Shown: positions 53,501 to 63,629, counted from the stretch's first letter. The stretch: 64,000 bases of DNA from Gemmatimonas aurantiaca T-27 (GCF_000010305.1 NC_012489.1:4572965-4636964); one strand, 5' to 3'. The notes: generated by a model from the sequence alone, not told the origin. Program-made: numbers and translations.

Positions 53501-55054
53501 CTAGTTGTCGCGGAGACCCGGGGTGCGCATGTGTCGTCGTGTCAGCAACTTCTGCAGACTCTGGCGATGCAGACCGATCGCGCGCGCGGTCTGCGCAATG
53601 TTGCCCCCATGCCGGGACAACGCCGACGTGAGATACGCGCGATCAAACTCATCCAGCGCAACCTCCCGTGCTTCCACAAGAGGAAGTTCCTCGAGCGGTG
53701 ACACGATGCGCGCACCCGAAGTCACCACGGGCTCGGACTGCGTCTCAGAATCCGCCGCGTCCATCGAGAATCCGCCGGACACGGTGACACCGGCAGGCAG
53801 ATCGGCGGGCGTGATCGCCGGACCATCAGAGAGAATCACCGCCCCCTCGATGCAGTTGCGCAGTTCGCGGATGTTCCCGGACCACGTGTGCGCGGCCAAC
53901 AACGCCTGCGTGGCGGCATCCGGCAAACGCACCGGCAACCCATGGCGCTCTGCGAACAGACGCACAAAACGCTCAGCGAGCAGCGGAATATCCGCCGGAC
54001 GATCGCGCAATGCGGGTAGTTCGATACCGACGACATGAAGTCGATAGAGTAGATCTTCACGGAAATCGCCCCATGCCACCAACTGCGGCAAGTTGCGATG
54101 GGTGGCGGCAATGACCCGCACATCAACCGAGGTGATCTTCGAACCGCCCACACGCATCACTTCGTGGCTTTCGAGTGCGCGCAGCATCTTGGCCTGTGCC
54201 GACAGCCCGAGATCGCCAATTTCGTCGAGAAAGAGCGTGCCCCCATGCGCCGCCTCGAACAGTCCGGCGCGATCGCGTAGCGCGCCCGTGAATGCACCAC
54301 GGGTGTGTCCGAACAGCTCGGACTCCACCAACTCTGACGGCAGCGCCGAACAATTCAGTGCCACAAAGGGCTGATCGCGGCGCGGGCTGTCGTTGTGCAA
54401 CGCGCGTGCCACCAGTTCTTTGCCCGTGCCACTTTCGCCGGTGATCAGCACCGACGCATCCGTCGCAGCCACTCGACGGATACGGTGGAACACCTGATGC
54501 ATGCCAGGGGTGCTCGCAAACATCCCGTGAAACTCGAGGTGCGATCCGGGCGACACCGCGGTCTGCTGCGGCAGCGCGGGCTCCTCGGCCGCCTTGAGGA
54601 GACGTTGCAGTTCCCCTGCTTTCAGGGGGAGTGTGAGACGCCCGATAGGGCCATGTGGCAGCGCCGGCAAGCGATCGTGACGCGCCGGCAAGGCATCGAA
54701 CCAGGCAATGGGCAACGTGCTCTGGTTGCCGCGGATGGCCTGCAGCAGTTCGAGACCATCGTCGGTACACAGGCGCTGATCACAGAGTACCAGGTCGATC
54801 TTTGCCGGCCCGACCATACGACCCAGTCCTCCAGGATCCTCGGCATGCAACACCTCGAGCTCCACCGCCTCGAGACTGCGTCGCAGCGCCGCGTGTGCCT
54901 CTGCACATGCCGTTACGACCAACACTCTGGTGACCGGTCGCCGATCCTGCAGGTACGGCCGCCTGCCGATCGGCCCCACACCACCGGGACCGTCATCCCA
55001 ACCCGACAGTGGGCGGTGCAACGGATGTACGGTTCCAACATTCATCTCGAGCAT
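53501..55054 (-). CDS. Sigma-54-dependent transcriptional activator with degenerate receiver
   Basis: This is a 517-aa NtrC-type regulator. Residues about 40-150 resemble a response-regulator receiver, but the acidic pocket is lost (RVLVVTACAEAHA) and the conserved Lys is replaced, although LVLCDQRL keeps an Asp. The AAA domain has Walker A GESGTGKELVARAL, GAFTGA (contacts sigma-54), and LFLDEIGDLGLSAQAKML. The C-terminal Fis-type helix-turn-helix is GGNIAQTARAIGLHRQSLQK. The ATG at 55054 has GAGG upstream. Targets are unknown. Confidence 0.93.
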   Translation of the reverse strand: MLEMNVGTVHPLHRPLSGWDDGPGGVGPIGRRPYLQDRRPVTRVLVVTACAEAHAALRRSLEAVELEVLHAEDPGGLGRMVGPAKIDLVLCDQRLCTDDGLELLQAIRGNQSTLPIAWFDALPARHDRLPALPHGPIGRLTLPLKAGELQRLLKAAEEPALPQQTAVSPGSHLEFHGMFASTPGMHQVFHRIRRVAATDASVLITGESGTGKELVARALHNDSPRRDQPFVALNCSALPSELVESELFGHTRGAFTGALRDRAGLFEAAHGGTLFLDEIGDLGLSAQAKMLRALESHEVMRVGGSKITSVDVRVIAATHRNLPQLVAWGDFREDLLYRLHVVGIELPALRDRPADIPLLAERFVRLFAERHGLPVRLPDAATQALLAAHTWSGNIRELRNCIEGAVILSDGPAITPADLPAGVTVSGGFSMDAADSETQSEPVVTSGARIVSPLEELPLVEAREVALDEFDRAYLTSALSRHGGNIAQTARAIGLHRQSLQKLLTRRHMRTPGLRDN

Positions 55055-55209
55055 ATCGCCTCGTCTGCAGGCACGGTGTCGCGTCAACGCGCCATCGCGT
55101 GCCTGCGGTATGCGTCATTTCTGGTGAACACATGCAATCTTGAGCACGCACCCCTTGTTTTCTGTGACAAAGGGGCCAAAATCGCGCATTGGCGCGTGAC
55201 TACGGCTGC

Positions 55210-55848
55210 TCAGGTCTCACCGAGTCGCATCCATCGGCGCACAACGGGCGCATCGAACGTCGAAAACGCTTCCAGCAGTTGTGCGGGATCATCATGGGAA
55301 AGCAGCCAGCGGCGTGGTGTGCCTCGCAGGAAACCTTCTTCTTCTGCCTGGTCGAGCAATCGCTGCAAGGGCGCCCAGAAGCCATCCACATCCAACAGGC
55401 CGATCGGCTTGCGGTGCACGCCCAGTTGTGCCCAGCTCCACGTCTCGAAGAATTCCTCGAACGTGCCGATCCCTCCGGGCAGCACCATGAACGCATCCGA
55501 CAGCTCCGCCATCATGGCTTTGCGCTCATGCATGGAATCGACGATGTGCAAGGCCGTCAAACCGGTGTGTGCCACTTCGCGTTGCACCAATCCGTGTGGC
55601 ATCACACCAATCACTTCACCACCAGCCGCCATCGCCGAGTCCGCGACCGCACCCATCAGTCCGGTGCGACCACCGCCATACACCACGGCCAATCCGCGCG
55701 CCGCCAGCAGCGCACCAACACGCCGGGCCGCTTCGAGATACGCAGGCCGAGCGCCTTCATTCGAGGCGCAATAGATGCCGATGCGATGCAGTGGCGCGAT
55801 CGGAGCGATCGATTCGAGAGCAGGAGCCGTGTCAGCGGGCGAGTTCAT
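55210..55848 (-). CDS. LOG-family nucleoside 5'-monophosphate phosphoribohydrolase
   Basis: This 212-aa Rossmann-fold protein belongs to the TIGR00730/LOG family. It has VYGGGRTGLMGAVADSAM, MHERKAMMAELSDAFMVLPG and the signature PGGIGTFEEFFE. Members hydrolyse cytokinin-type or other nucleoside monophosphates to base plus ribose phosphate; in bacteria it often acts on AMP-like substrates. The ATG at 55848 overlaps the stop of the MprF-like gene upstream (ATGA), so they are coupled; the meaning of this pairing is not clear. Confidence 0.9.
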   Translation of the reverse strand: MNSPADTAPALESIAPIAPLHRIGIYCASNEGARPAYLEAARRVGALLAARGLAVVYGGGRTGLMGAVADSAMAAGGEVIGVMPHGLVQREVAHTGLTALHIVDSMHERKAMMAELSDAFMVLPGGIGTFEEFFETWSWAQLGVHRKPIGLLDVDGFWAPLQRLLDQAEEEGFLRGTPRRWLLSHDDPAQLLEAFSTFDAPVVRRWMRLGET

Positions 55849-57299
55849 GCAGGAAAAGTAGCAGGCCTCGTGGCCAGGATCTGCAGTCGACGCCACGCGC
55901 CCCACAACACCGGTGCGGTCAGTGCAGGCGCCAGACAGGCGAGACCGACCACCAACGATGCCAACACGCCCGTACGCTGCGGCCAATTCCATATCACGGC
56001 CTGCGAAATCGTCAGCAACGCATCACCGGATACAGCCAGCGCCAACACACCGCCGAGTTGTGCGGCACGTCGACGCACGACCGCGCCGCGTTGCGCGGCC
56101 AGATATCGCAGCCGCCAGAGCGCGATCACCAGCAATACATCGAAGAACACCCACGCGGCATGCACCACGGGCGACGGAAACCAGGGCGTCGTGGGTACCA
56201 GCGCCAACAGGACGGTCCACGGCACGAGCAGCCATTCAAGCAGACGCAACAGTGGCGCGGGCCCTCGGGCGATCGTACGCACGCCGAACCACCACAGCGG
56301 TCCACCGGCAAACGCCCGCAATCCATCGTACAGCGCCAACCAGCGCACATTCTCGCGTGGCCATGCGAGATAGATCGGCTCCCATCCATCGGGACGCAGC
56401 TTGCGCTTGAACGCGGCCAGTCCGTCGAAATTGAACAGCGGCCGTGAAGCGCGGCGGATCTTGGCCAGCCATGGTGCAATGGGTCCATGCAACGGTGCGA
56501 GCCCCAGCGTGGCCCAGGACACGCCTTCGGTCTGCATCTCGCGCATCGCCTGATCCACCAACAACTCCGCGGTGCCGTTGGGCGCTTCGGGGTCGCGCAG
56601 CAGATGCTCCAGCAACCATCCGCGGCGCGCCGGTACCGGTGCCATCGACAACAGACCAACCAGATGGTCACCGCGTAGTGCCACGAAGGTGCGGCGCCAG
56701 CGAGCACCCGTGCGCAGATCCACATCCACCAGAAAGCGCATCGGTGGCATGCTGCGGGTGGCGTGCCATCGGCGAATGAGCCGATCAAAAGTGTCGTGCC
56801 ATGCCGCCGACAATCCGGCTTCTGGCGTCAGTGCCCGGACTACCACCCCCTTGGCGCGCGCCCGACGCAACTGCTCCCGCAACGAGCGATGTCCGCGCAG
56901 ATGCGCTTCCCATTCCTGCGGATTCCATATGGGCTGCTCGCCGATCAACCAGCGATCGAGCTGGTGCGAACGCAGCAGCCGCCCTTCCGTGGCGAAGAAT
57001 GCCACACGCCCATCGGTGGCGCGCCGGCGCACCATGAACGATTCGGCCACATCCACCAGCCGATCGAGCGGCGCGACGGGCTCTCCAGCGGTGACCACAC
57101 CACCTGGCACCCTGACGTACGCGACATACGCATCGGCCGCCACATCGGTCGGGGAGGTCGCAGGGCGCGCCGTCGCGTCGGACACGTCGACCTGCATGCC
57201 GCGATTCAGCGCGGAGAACGCCGTGGCCGTGCGCCCCTCTGCGTGCAGTATCGCAGAGATAGCGAGGACCGCGTCGGACGGGCTACCTTGCCCCATCAT
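55845..57299 (-). CDS. MprF-like protein: DUF2156 aminoacyl-transferase domain plus C-terminal membrane helices
   Basis: This 484-aa protein has an N-terminal DUF2156 GNAT-like domain (residues 10-335; [54 protein letters not shown]). It is followed by about four hydrophobic segments ([34 protein letters not shown]). In canonical MprF, which transfers Lys or Ala from tRNA to lipid, the membrane part comes first; here the order is reversed. The ATG at 57299 (or 57296) directly overlaps the divergent upp start. Lipid modification is inferred from family resemblance. Confidence 0.75.
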   Translation of the reverse strand: MMGQGSPSDAVLAISAILHAEGRTATAFSALNRGMQVDVSDATARPATSPTDVAADAYVAYVRVPGGVVTAGEPVAPLDRLVDVAESFMVRRRATDGRVAFFATEGRLLRSHQLDRWLIGEQPIWNPQEWEAHLRGHRSLREQLRRARAKGVVVRALTPEAGLSAAWHDTFDRLIRRWHATRSMPPMRFLVDVDLRTGARWRRTFVALRGDHLVGLLSMAPVPARRGWLLEHLLRDPEAPNGTAELLVDQAMREMQTEGVSWATLGLAPLHGPIAPWLAKIRRASRPLFNFDGLAAFKRKLRPDGWEPIYLAWPRENVRWLALYDGLRAFAGGPLWWFGVRTIARGPAPLLRLLEWLLVPWTVLLALVPTTPWFPSPVVHAAWVFFDVLLVIALWRLRYLAAQRGAVVRRRAAQLGGVLALAVSGDALLTISQAVIWNWPQRTGVLASLVVGLACLAPALTAPVLWGAWRRLQILATRPATFPA

Positions 57300-57945
57300 G
57301 TCTTCACCGCTCGACTTTCCCACCCTGAGCATCGTAGACCACCCGCTGGTGCGTCACAAGCTCACGCTCCTGCGCGATCGCGCCACGCCCACCAAGCAGT
57401 TCAAGGAGCTGGTGGACGAAATCGCGATGCTGATGGCGTACGAGGCCACACGCGACCTCGTGCTCGAGCCCAGTTCCGTGGACACGCCGCTCGAGACGAC
57501 CGGTGGATGGACGGTGCGAGGCAAGAAGCTCACACTCGTCCCGATCCTGCGGGCGGGGCTGGGCATGGTCGAGGGCATCCTGCGCCTGATTCCCTCGGCG
57601 CGAGTTGGTCATATCGGACTCTACCGTGACCACGATACGCTCGAACCGGTCGACTACTACTTCAAGGTCCCCGGCGATGTGAGCGAGCGCGATTTTCTGT
57701 TGCTCGACCCGATGCTTGCCACGGGTGGCAGTGCGTCGGCCGCCGTGACGTCACTCAAGCGGGCCGGTGCATCGCGCATCCGCTTTCTTTGTCTGGTCGC
57801 TGCCCCGGAAGGCGTGCGACGCCTGACGGCCGATCATCCCGATGTGCCGATCCTGACGGCCTCCCTCGACCGGGAGCTCAATGAACACGGGTACATCCTG
57901 CCTGGCTTGGGCGACGCCGGCGACCGGTTGTTCGGAACGCGCTAA
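57298..57945 (+). CDS. upp: Uracil phosphoribosyltransferase
   Basis: Upp salvages uracil to UMP with PRPP. The 215-aa protein is full length: [53 protein letters not shown] (PRPP loop), and the invariant C-terminus [20 protein letters not shown] followed by GDRLFGTR. The ATG at 57298 is used. Its first codons overlap, on the other strand, the start of the MprF-like gene, so the promoters must lie within each other's coding sequence or start a few codons in. Confidence 0.97.
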   Translation: MSSPLDFPTLSIVDHPLVRHKLTLLRDRATPTKQFKELVDEIAMLMAYEATRDLVLEPSSVDTPLETTGGWTVRGKKLTLVPILRAGLGMVEGILRLIPSARVGHIGLYRDHDTLEPVDYYFKVPGDVSERDFLLLDPMLATGGSASAAVTSLKRAGASRIRFLCLVAAPEGVRRLTADHPDVPILTASLDRELNEHGYILPGLGDAGDRLFGTR

Positions 57946-57966
57946 CAGGCTTTCACTAAGCGCGTT

Positions 57967-58620
57967 TCAGGTGAACCACTCGCGTGGTTCGACCTTTTGC
58001 TGCTCGGCCGTCATCAGGATCCAGCTCTGGCCGACGGGGTCGGTGATCTCGGCAACGACACGGTCGAACCATTCGGCAGCCTGCCGTTCGTCGCCGATGC
58101 GTCGCCACAGCTCACCGACGAGATACGTGATCACGGCGCGCTCGTCGGCCGGAACAGTATCAAAATCGGCCAGCGCGTCCATGAAGCGCCATGCGGCCTT
58201 CCGGCGAAAGAAACGCTCCGCTTCGGTGTCCTGTTCATCCACGCAGCACCAGGCGGCGCGGAGATAGAGGTCTGCCAGATAGCGTGGATCGTTGCCCTGC
58301 CATTCGGCCACCTTCGCCGCGTGTTCGTACTTGAGTGAGCCAGACGGACTGGCCTCGTGCAGCGTGGGGGCCAGATCATCCCACACCTGCTCGCGCAGCA
58401 GGTCGCTCAGTGCCACATCGTCATCAAAATCGCGGGTGACACCAGCGTAACCACATTGTGTGCACAGATGTACGAAGTACGGCAATGGCTGCATGCCGCT
58501 CGCACGCTCGTGGAAGTCGGTGCGCTTGCCGCCATGTCCGTTCGTCGCCACAACCGTCTGGGAGCGAAAGTCGCTGGCGCAGACGGGGCAGGTGAGTTCA
58601 ATAAGATTGAGCGTTGTCAT
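57967..58620 (-). CDS. DUF2225 domain protein
   Basis: This 217-aa protein starts with a zinc-ribbon pair of cysteines (ELTCPVCASDFRSQTV) and a second pair in HLCTQCGYAG, the DUF2225 hallmark. The rest is TPR-like (LADLYLRAAWCCVDEQDTEA, ADERAVITYLVGELWRRIGD). It has a soluble cytoplasmic composition. Function is not established for the family. It is convergent with upp, with 21 bases between. Confidence 0.88.
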   Translation of the reverse strand: MTTLNLIELTCPVCASDFRSQTVVATNGHGGKRTDFHERASGMQPLPYFVHLCTQCGYAGVTRDFDDDVALSDLLREQVWDDLAPTLHEASPSGSLKYEHAAKVAEWQGNDPRYLADLYLRAAWCCVDEQDTEAERFFRRKAAWRFMDALADFDTVPADERAVITYLVGELWRRIGDERQAAEWFDRVVAEITDPVGQSWILMTAEQQKVEPREWFT

Positions 58621-58837
58621 GGTCGGGGCGAGTCCGGGTTCCTGCTTCGATTCTGAGTGTCGGCAGCAACCCGGGGTGAGTTGAACGTCAAGCGGCTCCG
58701 TACAAATCCCGACGGCGGAATCGTGCCTTGTTGTCGACTCTCTGGCGGGCTATCTTGCCGCGTCTCTTCATGCGTGTGTGCGGCGAGTGGTACGCGGTGT
58801 TCCACGATCGCGCCGGCTTCCCGAGTCCGGGTCGTTG

Positions 58838-59794
58838 ATGTTGATCAATCTCGTTCCCGATTTTCTCGCCGTACTCGACGCCGCTGATCGCCATGCGGCG
58901 TATCTTGCGTATTTCGAGCGCCATCGTGCGCTCCTGTCGGCGTACTGGGACAACTATGTCCTCGAGCCCTCCGGCCCCCACTTCGAAGAAGTGGTGCGCG
59001 CCACCGTGGCCGCCGACCGCAGCGATCTGCTCGCGCTGCTCGCCAACACGGACATCGTTGCCCTGGCACGCAGCACCGAAGAGAAGGTCCGCACCCTGCT
59101 CGATATCGATGTCAGCTACGACATCGTGCTCATGGTAGGCGTCGGCGCGGCCAACGCCGGGGAATTGGTGGTGAACGGCCGTGGTGTCGCCTTTGTGTGC
59201 CTCGAGCACTTCACCGGTGTCGCCAACCCCGACACGCAGGGGCTGGGGCTCGATCCAGAGTTGATTCCCCTCTGGCTGGCGCACGAAATCGCCCATGTCG
59301 TGCGATACACGTCGCCGAGCAGTCGCAGCATGATGCGCGACATCGTGCTGGACGCCGGTGGGTACTATTCGTATTGGGAAACCGGACGGCAGGCGCCACT
59401 GCGTGAGCTGCTGATGAACGAAGGGCTCGCCGTGCAAGTCTCGCGCGCCGTCAGCCCCGGTCACGCCACCTGGGAGTATTTCGGGTTCGCGCGACGCCAG
59501 TATGCCCGCACGCGGGAAATCGAGCCCGTGCTCCATCGCGCCGCCACCCGTGACTTCGACCGTGCCGCGCTCGGCTTACGCCTGCGGTATCTGTCGGGTG
59601 GCATGAGCGACGAGGCCCGCACCGTCGACCGAGTCGTGCTCCCTGAGCGCGCCGGGTATTTCCTGGGCGCACGCCTCGTGGAATCGGCGATCAATGCGCG
59701 CGGCTATTCCTGGTCGGTGCGCGCCAGTGCTGAAGAACTGGCCGCCGCGGCCGAACCGATGATGGAGCGCCCGCGACTCACCGTCGTGAGCTGA
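58838..59794 (+). CDS. Predicted zincin metallopeptidase (DUF2268-like), soluble
   Basis: This 318-aa protein has a zinc motif WLAHEIAHVVRY (HExxH) near residue 149, followed about 40 residues later by LRELLMNEGLAVQVS, where the Glu could be the third ligand (gluzincin style). This is the layout of DUF2268-type predicted Zn proteases. The ATG at 58838 is chosen. It lacks a signal peptide. The neighbours are a DUF2225 gene (divergent) and mnmE (convergent), which give no clue to the substrate. Confidence 0.75.
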   Translation: MLINLVPDFLAVLDAADRHAAYLAYFERHRALLSAYWDNYVLEPSGPHFEEVVRATVAADRSDLLALLANTDIVALARSTEEKVRTLLDIDVSYDIVLMVGVGAANAGELVVNGRGVAFVCLEHFTGVANPDTQGLGLDPELIPLWLAHEIAHVVRYTSPSSRSMMRDIVLDAGGYYSYWETGRQAPLRELLMNEGLAVQVSRAVSPGHATWEYFGFARRQYARTREIEPVLHRAATRDFDRAALGLRLRYLSGGMSDEARTVDRVVLPERAGYFLGARLVESAINARGYSWSVRASAEELAAAAEPMMERPRLTVVS

Positions 59795-59872
59795 TTGCCG
59801 CGATCGGCGGTGTTGTTGTGCACTGGTTCGTGCGCTGTATCACAGTATCGGTGACACGAGTTGGGTGACGCA

Positions 59873-61252
59873 CTACTTGCCGATGCAGAAGTCCCGGAAG
59901 ACCCGATCGAGTACATCGTCCGTATCGATGGTGCCGATCAGATCACTCAGTGCCTCACGCGCGGTGAACAGATGTACGGCGGCAACAGGCGCCGGCAATG
60001 CACCACTCGTCCAGGCATCCAGGAACGCACGCACTTCATCTCGCGCGTTCGTGAGCCCCGCCCGATGACGCTCTCGCGTGATCACGGCATCGTTTGACGC
60101 GCTCACCACCGCCGTTGCCCCCAACGCCGTGTCGATCGCCTGCAGCAGCGATGTGAGGCCCTCGCCGCTTTCGGCACTCACCAGATGGATGTTCACCCAT
60201 GTGGTTTCCGGTCCGATGAGATCCCACTTGGTGTGCACGGCCAGCACCGATGCGGCGGTATGGGGTGCCAACGCCTCGATGGTCTGCACCACGCTTTCCA
60301 TATCGTCACCACACGCCAGCACCACCTGCGCCTGCGCCAGATAGCGGCGGCTCACCTCGATGCCGAGCTGTTCGATGGGATCGGTGGTGTCGCGCAATCC
60401 AGCGGTGTCCACCAGACGCAGTGGCCACGGCGTGCGATCGAGCAGCGCTTCAATGGCATCACGCGTGGTGCCCGCAATGGGCGTGACGATGGCGCGTGAT
60501 TGACCCAGCAGTGCATTGAACAGCGACGACTTCCCGGCGTTGGGCGGTCCCGCGAGCACCACGAGGGCCCCGTCGCGCACCATCGTACCGGCGGGCGCAG
60601 TACGCAACAGCGCGTCCAGTGAGCTCACCAGCCGCTCGCCCGCGTCGGTGATGCGCGAGGCGGCGATCGGACCATCGTCCTCTTCGGGAAAGTCGATGTC
60701 GTAGGCGATGAGCGCTTCGAGGTGCACCACCTCTTCCCGCAGCGCCAGCAAACGCCGCGACAGGCCGCCATCGAGTTGGGTCAGCGCCTGCTGCTGCATG
60801 GCCGATGTGCGCGCATCGATGATGTCGGCCACGGCCTCGGCCTGCAGCAGGTCGAGACGCCCGTTGAGCACCGCGCGGCGCGTGAACTCCCCCGGGAGTG
60901 CCGGCCGCGCACCCGCCGCAATACATGCCGCCTGCACACGCATAGGCGCGATGTGGCCACCATGCGTCGTGATCTCCACGGTCATTTCCCCTGTGTACGA
61001 ACGCGGCGGGGCAAACCAGGTCACCAGCACTTCGTCCAGCGGCTCTCGGCTCACCGGATCGTGCAGCACGGCGCGCAACGCGTGGCGGGCCTCGGGTTGG
61101 CCGGTGTCGTACGCACCGAGGGCGCGAGCGATATCCACCGCTCGCGCCCCCGAGAGTCGCACCAGGGCGACCGCCCCACGTCCGGGCGGGGTGGCCAGGG
61201 CAACGATGGTGTCGTCACCCCCAGCGATCACCGCCGCCGGCGCATGCTGCAT
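59873..61252 (-). CDS. mnmE: tRNA uridine-5-carboxymethylaminomethyl modification GTPase MnmE
   Basis: MnmE (TrmE), with MnmG, modifies U34 of several tRNAs. The 459-aa protein has the N-terminal folate-binding ALATPPGRGAVALVRLSG, a helical domain, the G domain (Walker A GPPNAGKSSLFNALLG, G2/G3 around TTRDAIEA and LVDTAGLRDT) and the C-terminal FRDFCIGK, where the Cys is conserved. It lies 6 bases downstream of yidC and is the last of the rpmH-rnpA-yidD-yidC-mnmE run. Confidence 0.97.
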   Translation of the reverse strand: MQHAPAAVIAGGDDTIVALATPPGRGAVALVRLSGARAVDIARALGAYDTGQPEARHALRAVLHDPVSREPLDEVLVTWFAPPRSYTGEMTVEITTHGGHIAPMRVQAACIAAGARPALPGEFTRRAVLNGRLDLLQAEAVADIIDARTSAMQQQALTQLDGGLSRRLLALREEVVHLEALIAYDIDFPEEDDGPIAASRITDAGERLVSSLDALLRTAPAGTMVRDGALVVLAGPPNAGKSSLFNALLGQSRAIVTPIAGTTRDAIEALLDRTPWPLRLVDTAGLRDTTDPIEQLGIEVSRRYLAQAQVVLACGDDMESVVQTIEALAPHTAASVLAVHTKWDLIGPETTWVNIHLVSAESGEGLTSLLQAIDTALGATAVVSASNDAVITRERHRAGLTNARDEVRAFLDAWTSGALPAPVAAVHLFTAREALSDLIGTIDTDDVLDRVFRDFCIGK

Positions 61253-61258
61253 GCGCCG

Positions 61259-62971
61259 CTATCCCCGCACGAGCGGCGCAGCCTTGCTGCGCTCGCGCGA
61301 AATGAGCCACTGCTGCGGCAGCGACGCGAGGTTCTGAATGAAGTAGTACAGGTTCAGACCCGACGCCATGTTCACGAAGAAGATCAGCATCATCGCCGGC
61401 ATCAGGTACATCATCATCTTCTGCTGCTCGTTGGCCTTGATGCCGCGCATGCCCAGCCACGACAACACCAGTGCCGTGATGGCCACGAGAATCGGGATGA
61501 TGTAGTACGGGTCCTTCACGGAGATGTCGGGGAACCACAGGAACGACACGCCGCGGAATTCGATGGTGTTCTGGAACACGAAGAACAGCGCGAAGAACAC
61601 CGGCAGCGGAATGAGCATCGGCAGGCAGCCCGACAACGAGCTGAATGGGCTCATGCCGTGTTCCTTGTACACCTGCATCATGGCCGCCTGCAGCTTCTGC
61701 GGGTCGCCCTTGTGACGCGCCTGAATGGCCTGCAGTTCCGGCTGAATGCGCTGCATCTGCATCGAGCTGCGCATGGCCCGCTGATTGAGCGGCCACAGGA
61801 TGATGCGCACGGCCACACCGAAGATCACGAGGATCCAGCCGTAGGAGACACCAAGCGTCTTCTTCATCCACAGCAGCAGCGTGATGACCATCGTGGCAAA
61901 CGGCTGCACGATGCCCTGGATCCAGCCACCGTAGGGATTCGACGTTTCGAATTCGCGGCCCATGGCGACGAGGCGCTTGAACTCCTGCGGGCCCACATAC
62001 GCTTCGAACGCCACGTTGCCGGCCTTGAGCGGCATGACCAGCGTGGCTTCACCACGCGTCGCGGCTTTGGCAACGCGCGGCCCACCCGTGAAGTTCGCTT
62101 CCAGGAACGGCGTGCCGCCCTTCGGGGTGAGCACGCCGAGCATGAAGTACTTGTTCTTCGCCACGGCCCACGTGAGCGGACCCGGTTCGATGCGACGCTC
62201 ACCCGGATCGAGTGAGCGGAACGTGACCCCCTTCGCGCTGCTCAACTCGGGCTTGTAGGCGTACGCGAGGTGATTCTGATCTTCCACCGAATCGGCTTCC
62301 GAGCTGCGGAAGCCACGCGGCAGATCCACGAGCAGGAAGCTGGTCTCCGGAACGCCGGTCACCGCCGCCGCAACCGCCACATGGTAGCTGTCGGGCTGGA
62401 ACGAGTAGCTGATCGAGACCTGACGTGGCGTGCCGGCCACGGCGGCCAGTTCGGTTTCGTAGCGCACCGTGCTCACGCCGTTGTTGCTGCTCTCGGCGGT
62501 CCGAAAGATCTGCTTGTCGAGTGCGATGGTGTCACCGGGCACGACGAGGCGGAAGCTCAGCAAGCGATCGCCCGGTCCGGCGAGCTCCACGGAACCTTCC
62601 TTCGTGCGTCCACGATTGGACAGCGCCTGATAGCGCGTCATCGTGGCCCCGACGAGGGCCGCGCCCTGGTTCGTGGTGCGGTAGTCGGCCGATGCGGTCT
62701 TCACGACCGTGGTATCCACCGACAACTGTACCGGTGTGGCCAACAGCGCCGCTGAATCGGCGGGCGTGGCACCAGCGACCGGTGCAATGGGGCTTCCGCT
62801 GACCCGTGCCGCCGCCGCCGCGACCGAATCACGCAGTGAGTCGGCGGCCAGTGAGTCACCGGCGACGGCCATGCTGCCCGGCACCGGCTTCGCGGTTGGG
62901 AACAGGTACGGCGTCAGAATCAGGACCGCGGCCATCAGAACGACGGCGAGGGCGATGCGGCGTGGTTCCAT
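61259..62971 (-). CDS. yidC: Membrane protein insertase YidC
   Basis: YidC inserts proteins into the inner membrane, alone or with Sec. The 570-aa length and layout are Gram-negative: a first helix (ALAVVLMAAVLILTPYLF), a large periplasmic beta domain (residues 75-350), then five helices of the insertase core (GVSYGWILVIFGVAVRIILW, PQELQAIQARHKGDPQKLQA region, GCLPMLIPLPVFFALFFVFQ). The ATG at 62971 is chosen because it directly precedes the first helix. It lies 22 bases after yidD. Confidence 0.97.
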   Translation of the reverse strand: MEPRRIALAVVLMAAVLILTPYLFPTAKPVPGSMAVAGDSLAADSLRDSVAAAAARVSGSPIAPVAGATPADSAALLATPVQLSVDTTVVKTASADYRTTNQGAALVGATMTRYQALSNRGRTKEGSVELAGPGDRLLSFRLVVPGDTIALDKQIFRTAESSNNGVSTVRYETELAAVAGTPRQVSISYSFQPDSYHVAVAAAVTGVPETSFLLVDLPRGFRSSEADSVEDQNHLAYAYKPELSSAKGVTFRSLDPGERRIEPGPLTWAVAKNKYFMLGVLTPKGGTPFLEANFTGGPRVAKAATRGEATLVMPLKAGNVAFEAYVGPQEFKRLVAMGREFETSNPYGGWIQGIVQPFATMVITLLLWMKKTLGVSYGWILVIFGVAVRIILWPLNQRAMRSSMQMQRIQPELQAIQARHKGDPQKLQAAMMQVYKEHGMSPFSSLSGCLPMLIPLPVFFALFFVFQNTIEFRGVSFLWFPDISVKDPYYIIPILVAITALVLSWLGMRGIKANEQQKMMMYLMPAMMLIFFVNMASGLNLYYFIQNLASLPQQWLISRERSKAAPLVRG

Positions 62972-62993
62972 GATATAGCTGAGAGAGAAGTGC

Positions 62994-63236
62994 TCAGGGC
63001 ACCGGATCAAATCCGCCAGGGCGGAACGGATGACACCGCGCAATGCGTCGCATGGCCAACCATCCACCTCGGAGCGCGCCGTGTTTTTCCAACGCTTCGA
63101 TGGCGTACGCTGAGCAGGAAGGATAATACCGGCACGCTCCCCCGAAGATGGGCGAGAGTGTGAGCTGATATCCGCGAACGAGCAAGACCAGCAGCGTGCG
63201 CGGCCATGTACGGATATCCATACGCCTGGTGCTCAT
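62994..63236 (-). CDS. yidD: Membrane protein insertion efficiency factor YidD
   Basis: YidD is an 80-aa membrane-associated protein that assists YidC-dependent insertion. Motifs are [40 protein letters not shown] and a C-terminal [17 protein letters not shown], all typical. Its ATG overlaps the rnpA stop (ATGA). Confidence 0.96.
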   Translation of the reverse strand: MSTRRMDIRTWPRTLLVLLVRGYQLTLSPIFGGACRYYPSCSAYAIEALEKHGALRGGWLAMRRIARCHPFRPGGFDPVP

Positions 63237-63601
63237 GCCGGTGGTGACGGTGCGCCATGCGGCGGTGCGCCATGCGGAGGCACCACATGCAGGCGCGCGA
63301 GCCGCGCGGCGAGCTGCTGCACTTCCTCACGCAGCGCCTCGAACGGGCGATCGTAGGCGGAGGGCACGACGCGAAGCACCACGTCACAGGCAGGAGCGGT
63401 CGGCAGCACATACAACCGTACGAGCTCACGCAGCCGCCGTTTCAGGCGATTGCGTGCGACGGCCGAGTGCTTGTAGCGCGGCACCACAAACCCCACGCGG
63501 GCAAATGCAAGAAGGGAAGCAGTGGTACGCGCCTCCATGGACGCGCTGCGCACTCGCTTCCCTTCCAGTCGAACCCGCTCAAGCTCCGGCCCGCGCGTCA
63601 G
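63233..63601 (-). CDS. rnpA: Ribonuclease P protein component RnpA
   Basis: RnpA is the protein subunit of RNase P, which trims tRNA 5' ends. The core motif [20 protein letters not shown] is clear. The first ordinary start codon in frame is a GTG at 63553, but family homology continues upstream as [20 protein letters not shown], which matches the usual RnpA N-terminal helix. The frame is open back to about 63650 with no ATG, GTG or TTG; a CTG at 63601 is the best upstream candidate and is given here. The C-terminus is a Pro/His-rich tail ([14 protein letters not shown]). It lies between rpmH and yidD. Confidence 0.85.
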   Translation of the reverse strand: MTRGPELERVRLEGKRVRSASMEARTTASLLAFARVGFVVPRYKHSAVARNRLKRRLRELVRLYVLPTAPACDVVLRVVPSAYDRPFEALREEVQQLAARLARLHVVPPHGAPPHGAPSPPA

Positions 63602-63629
63602 TCGCTGCGCGCGCGGGAAGGAGCGGGAA

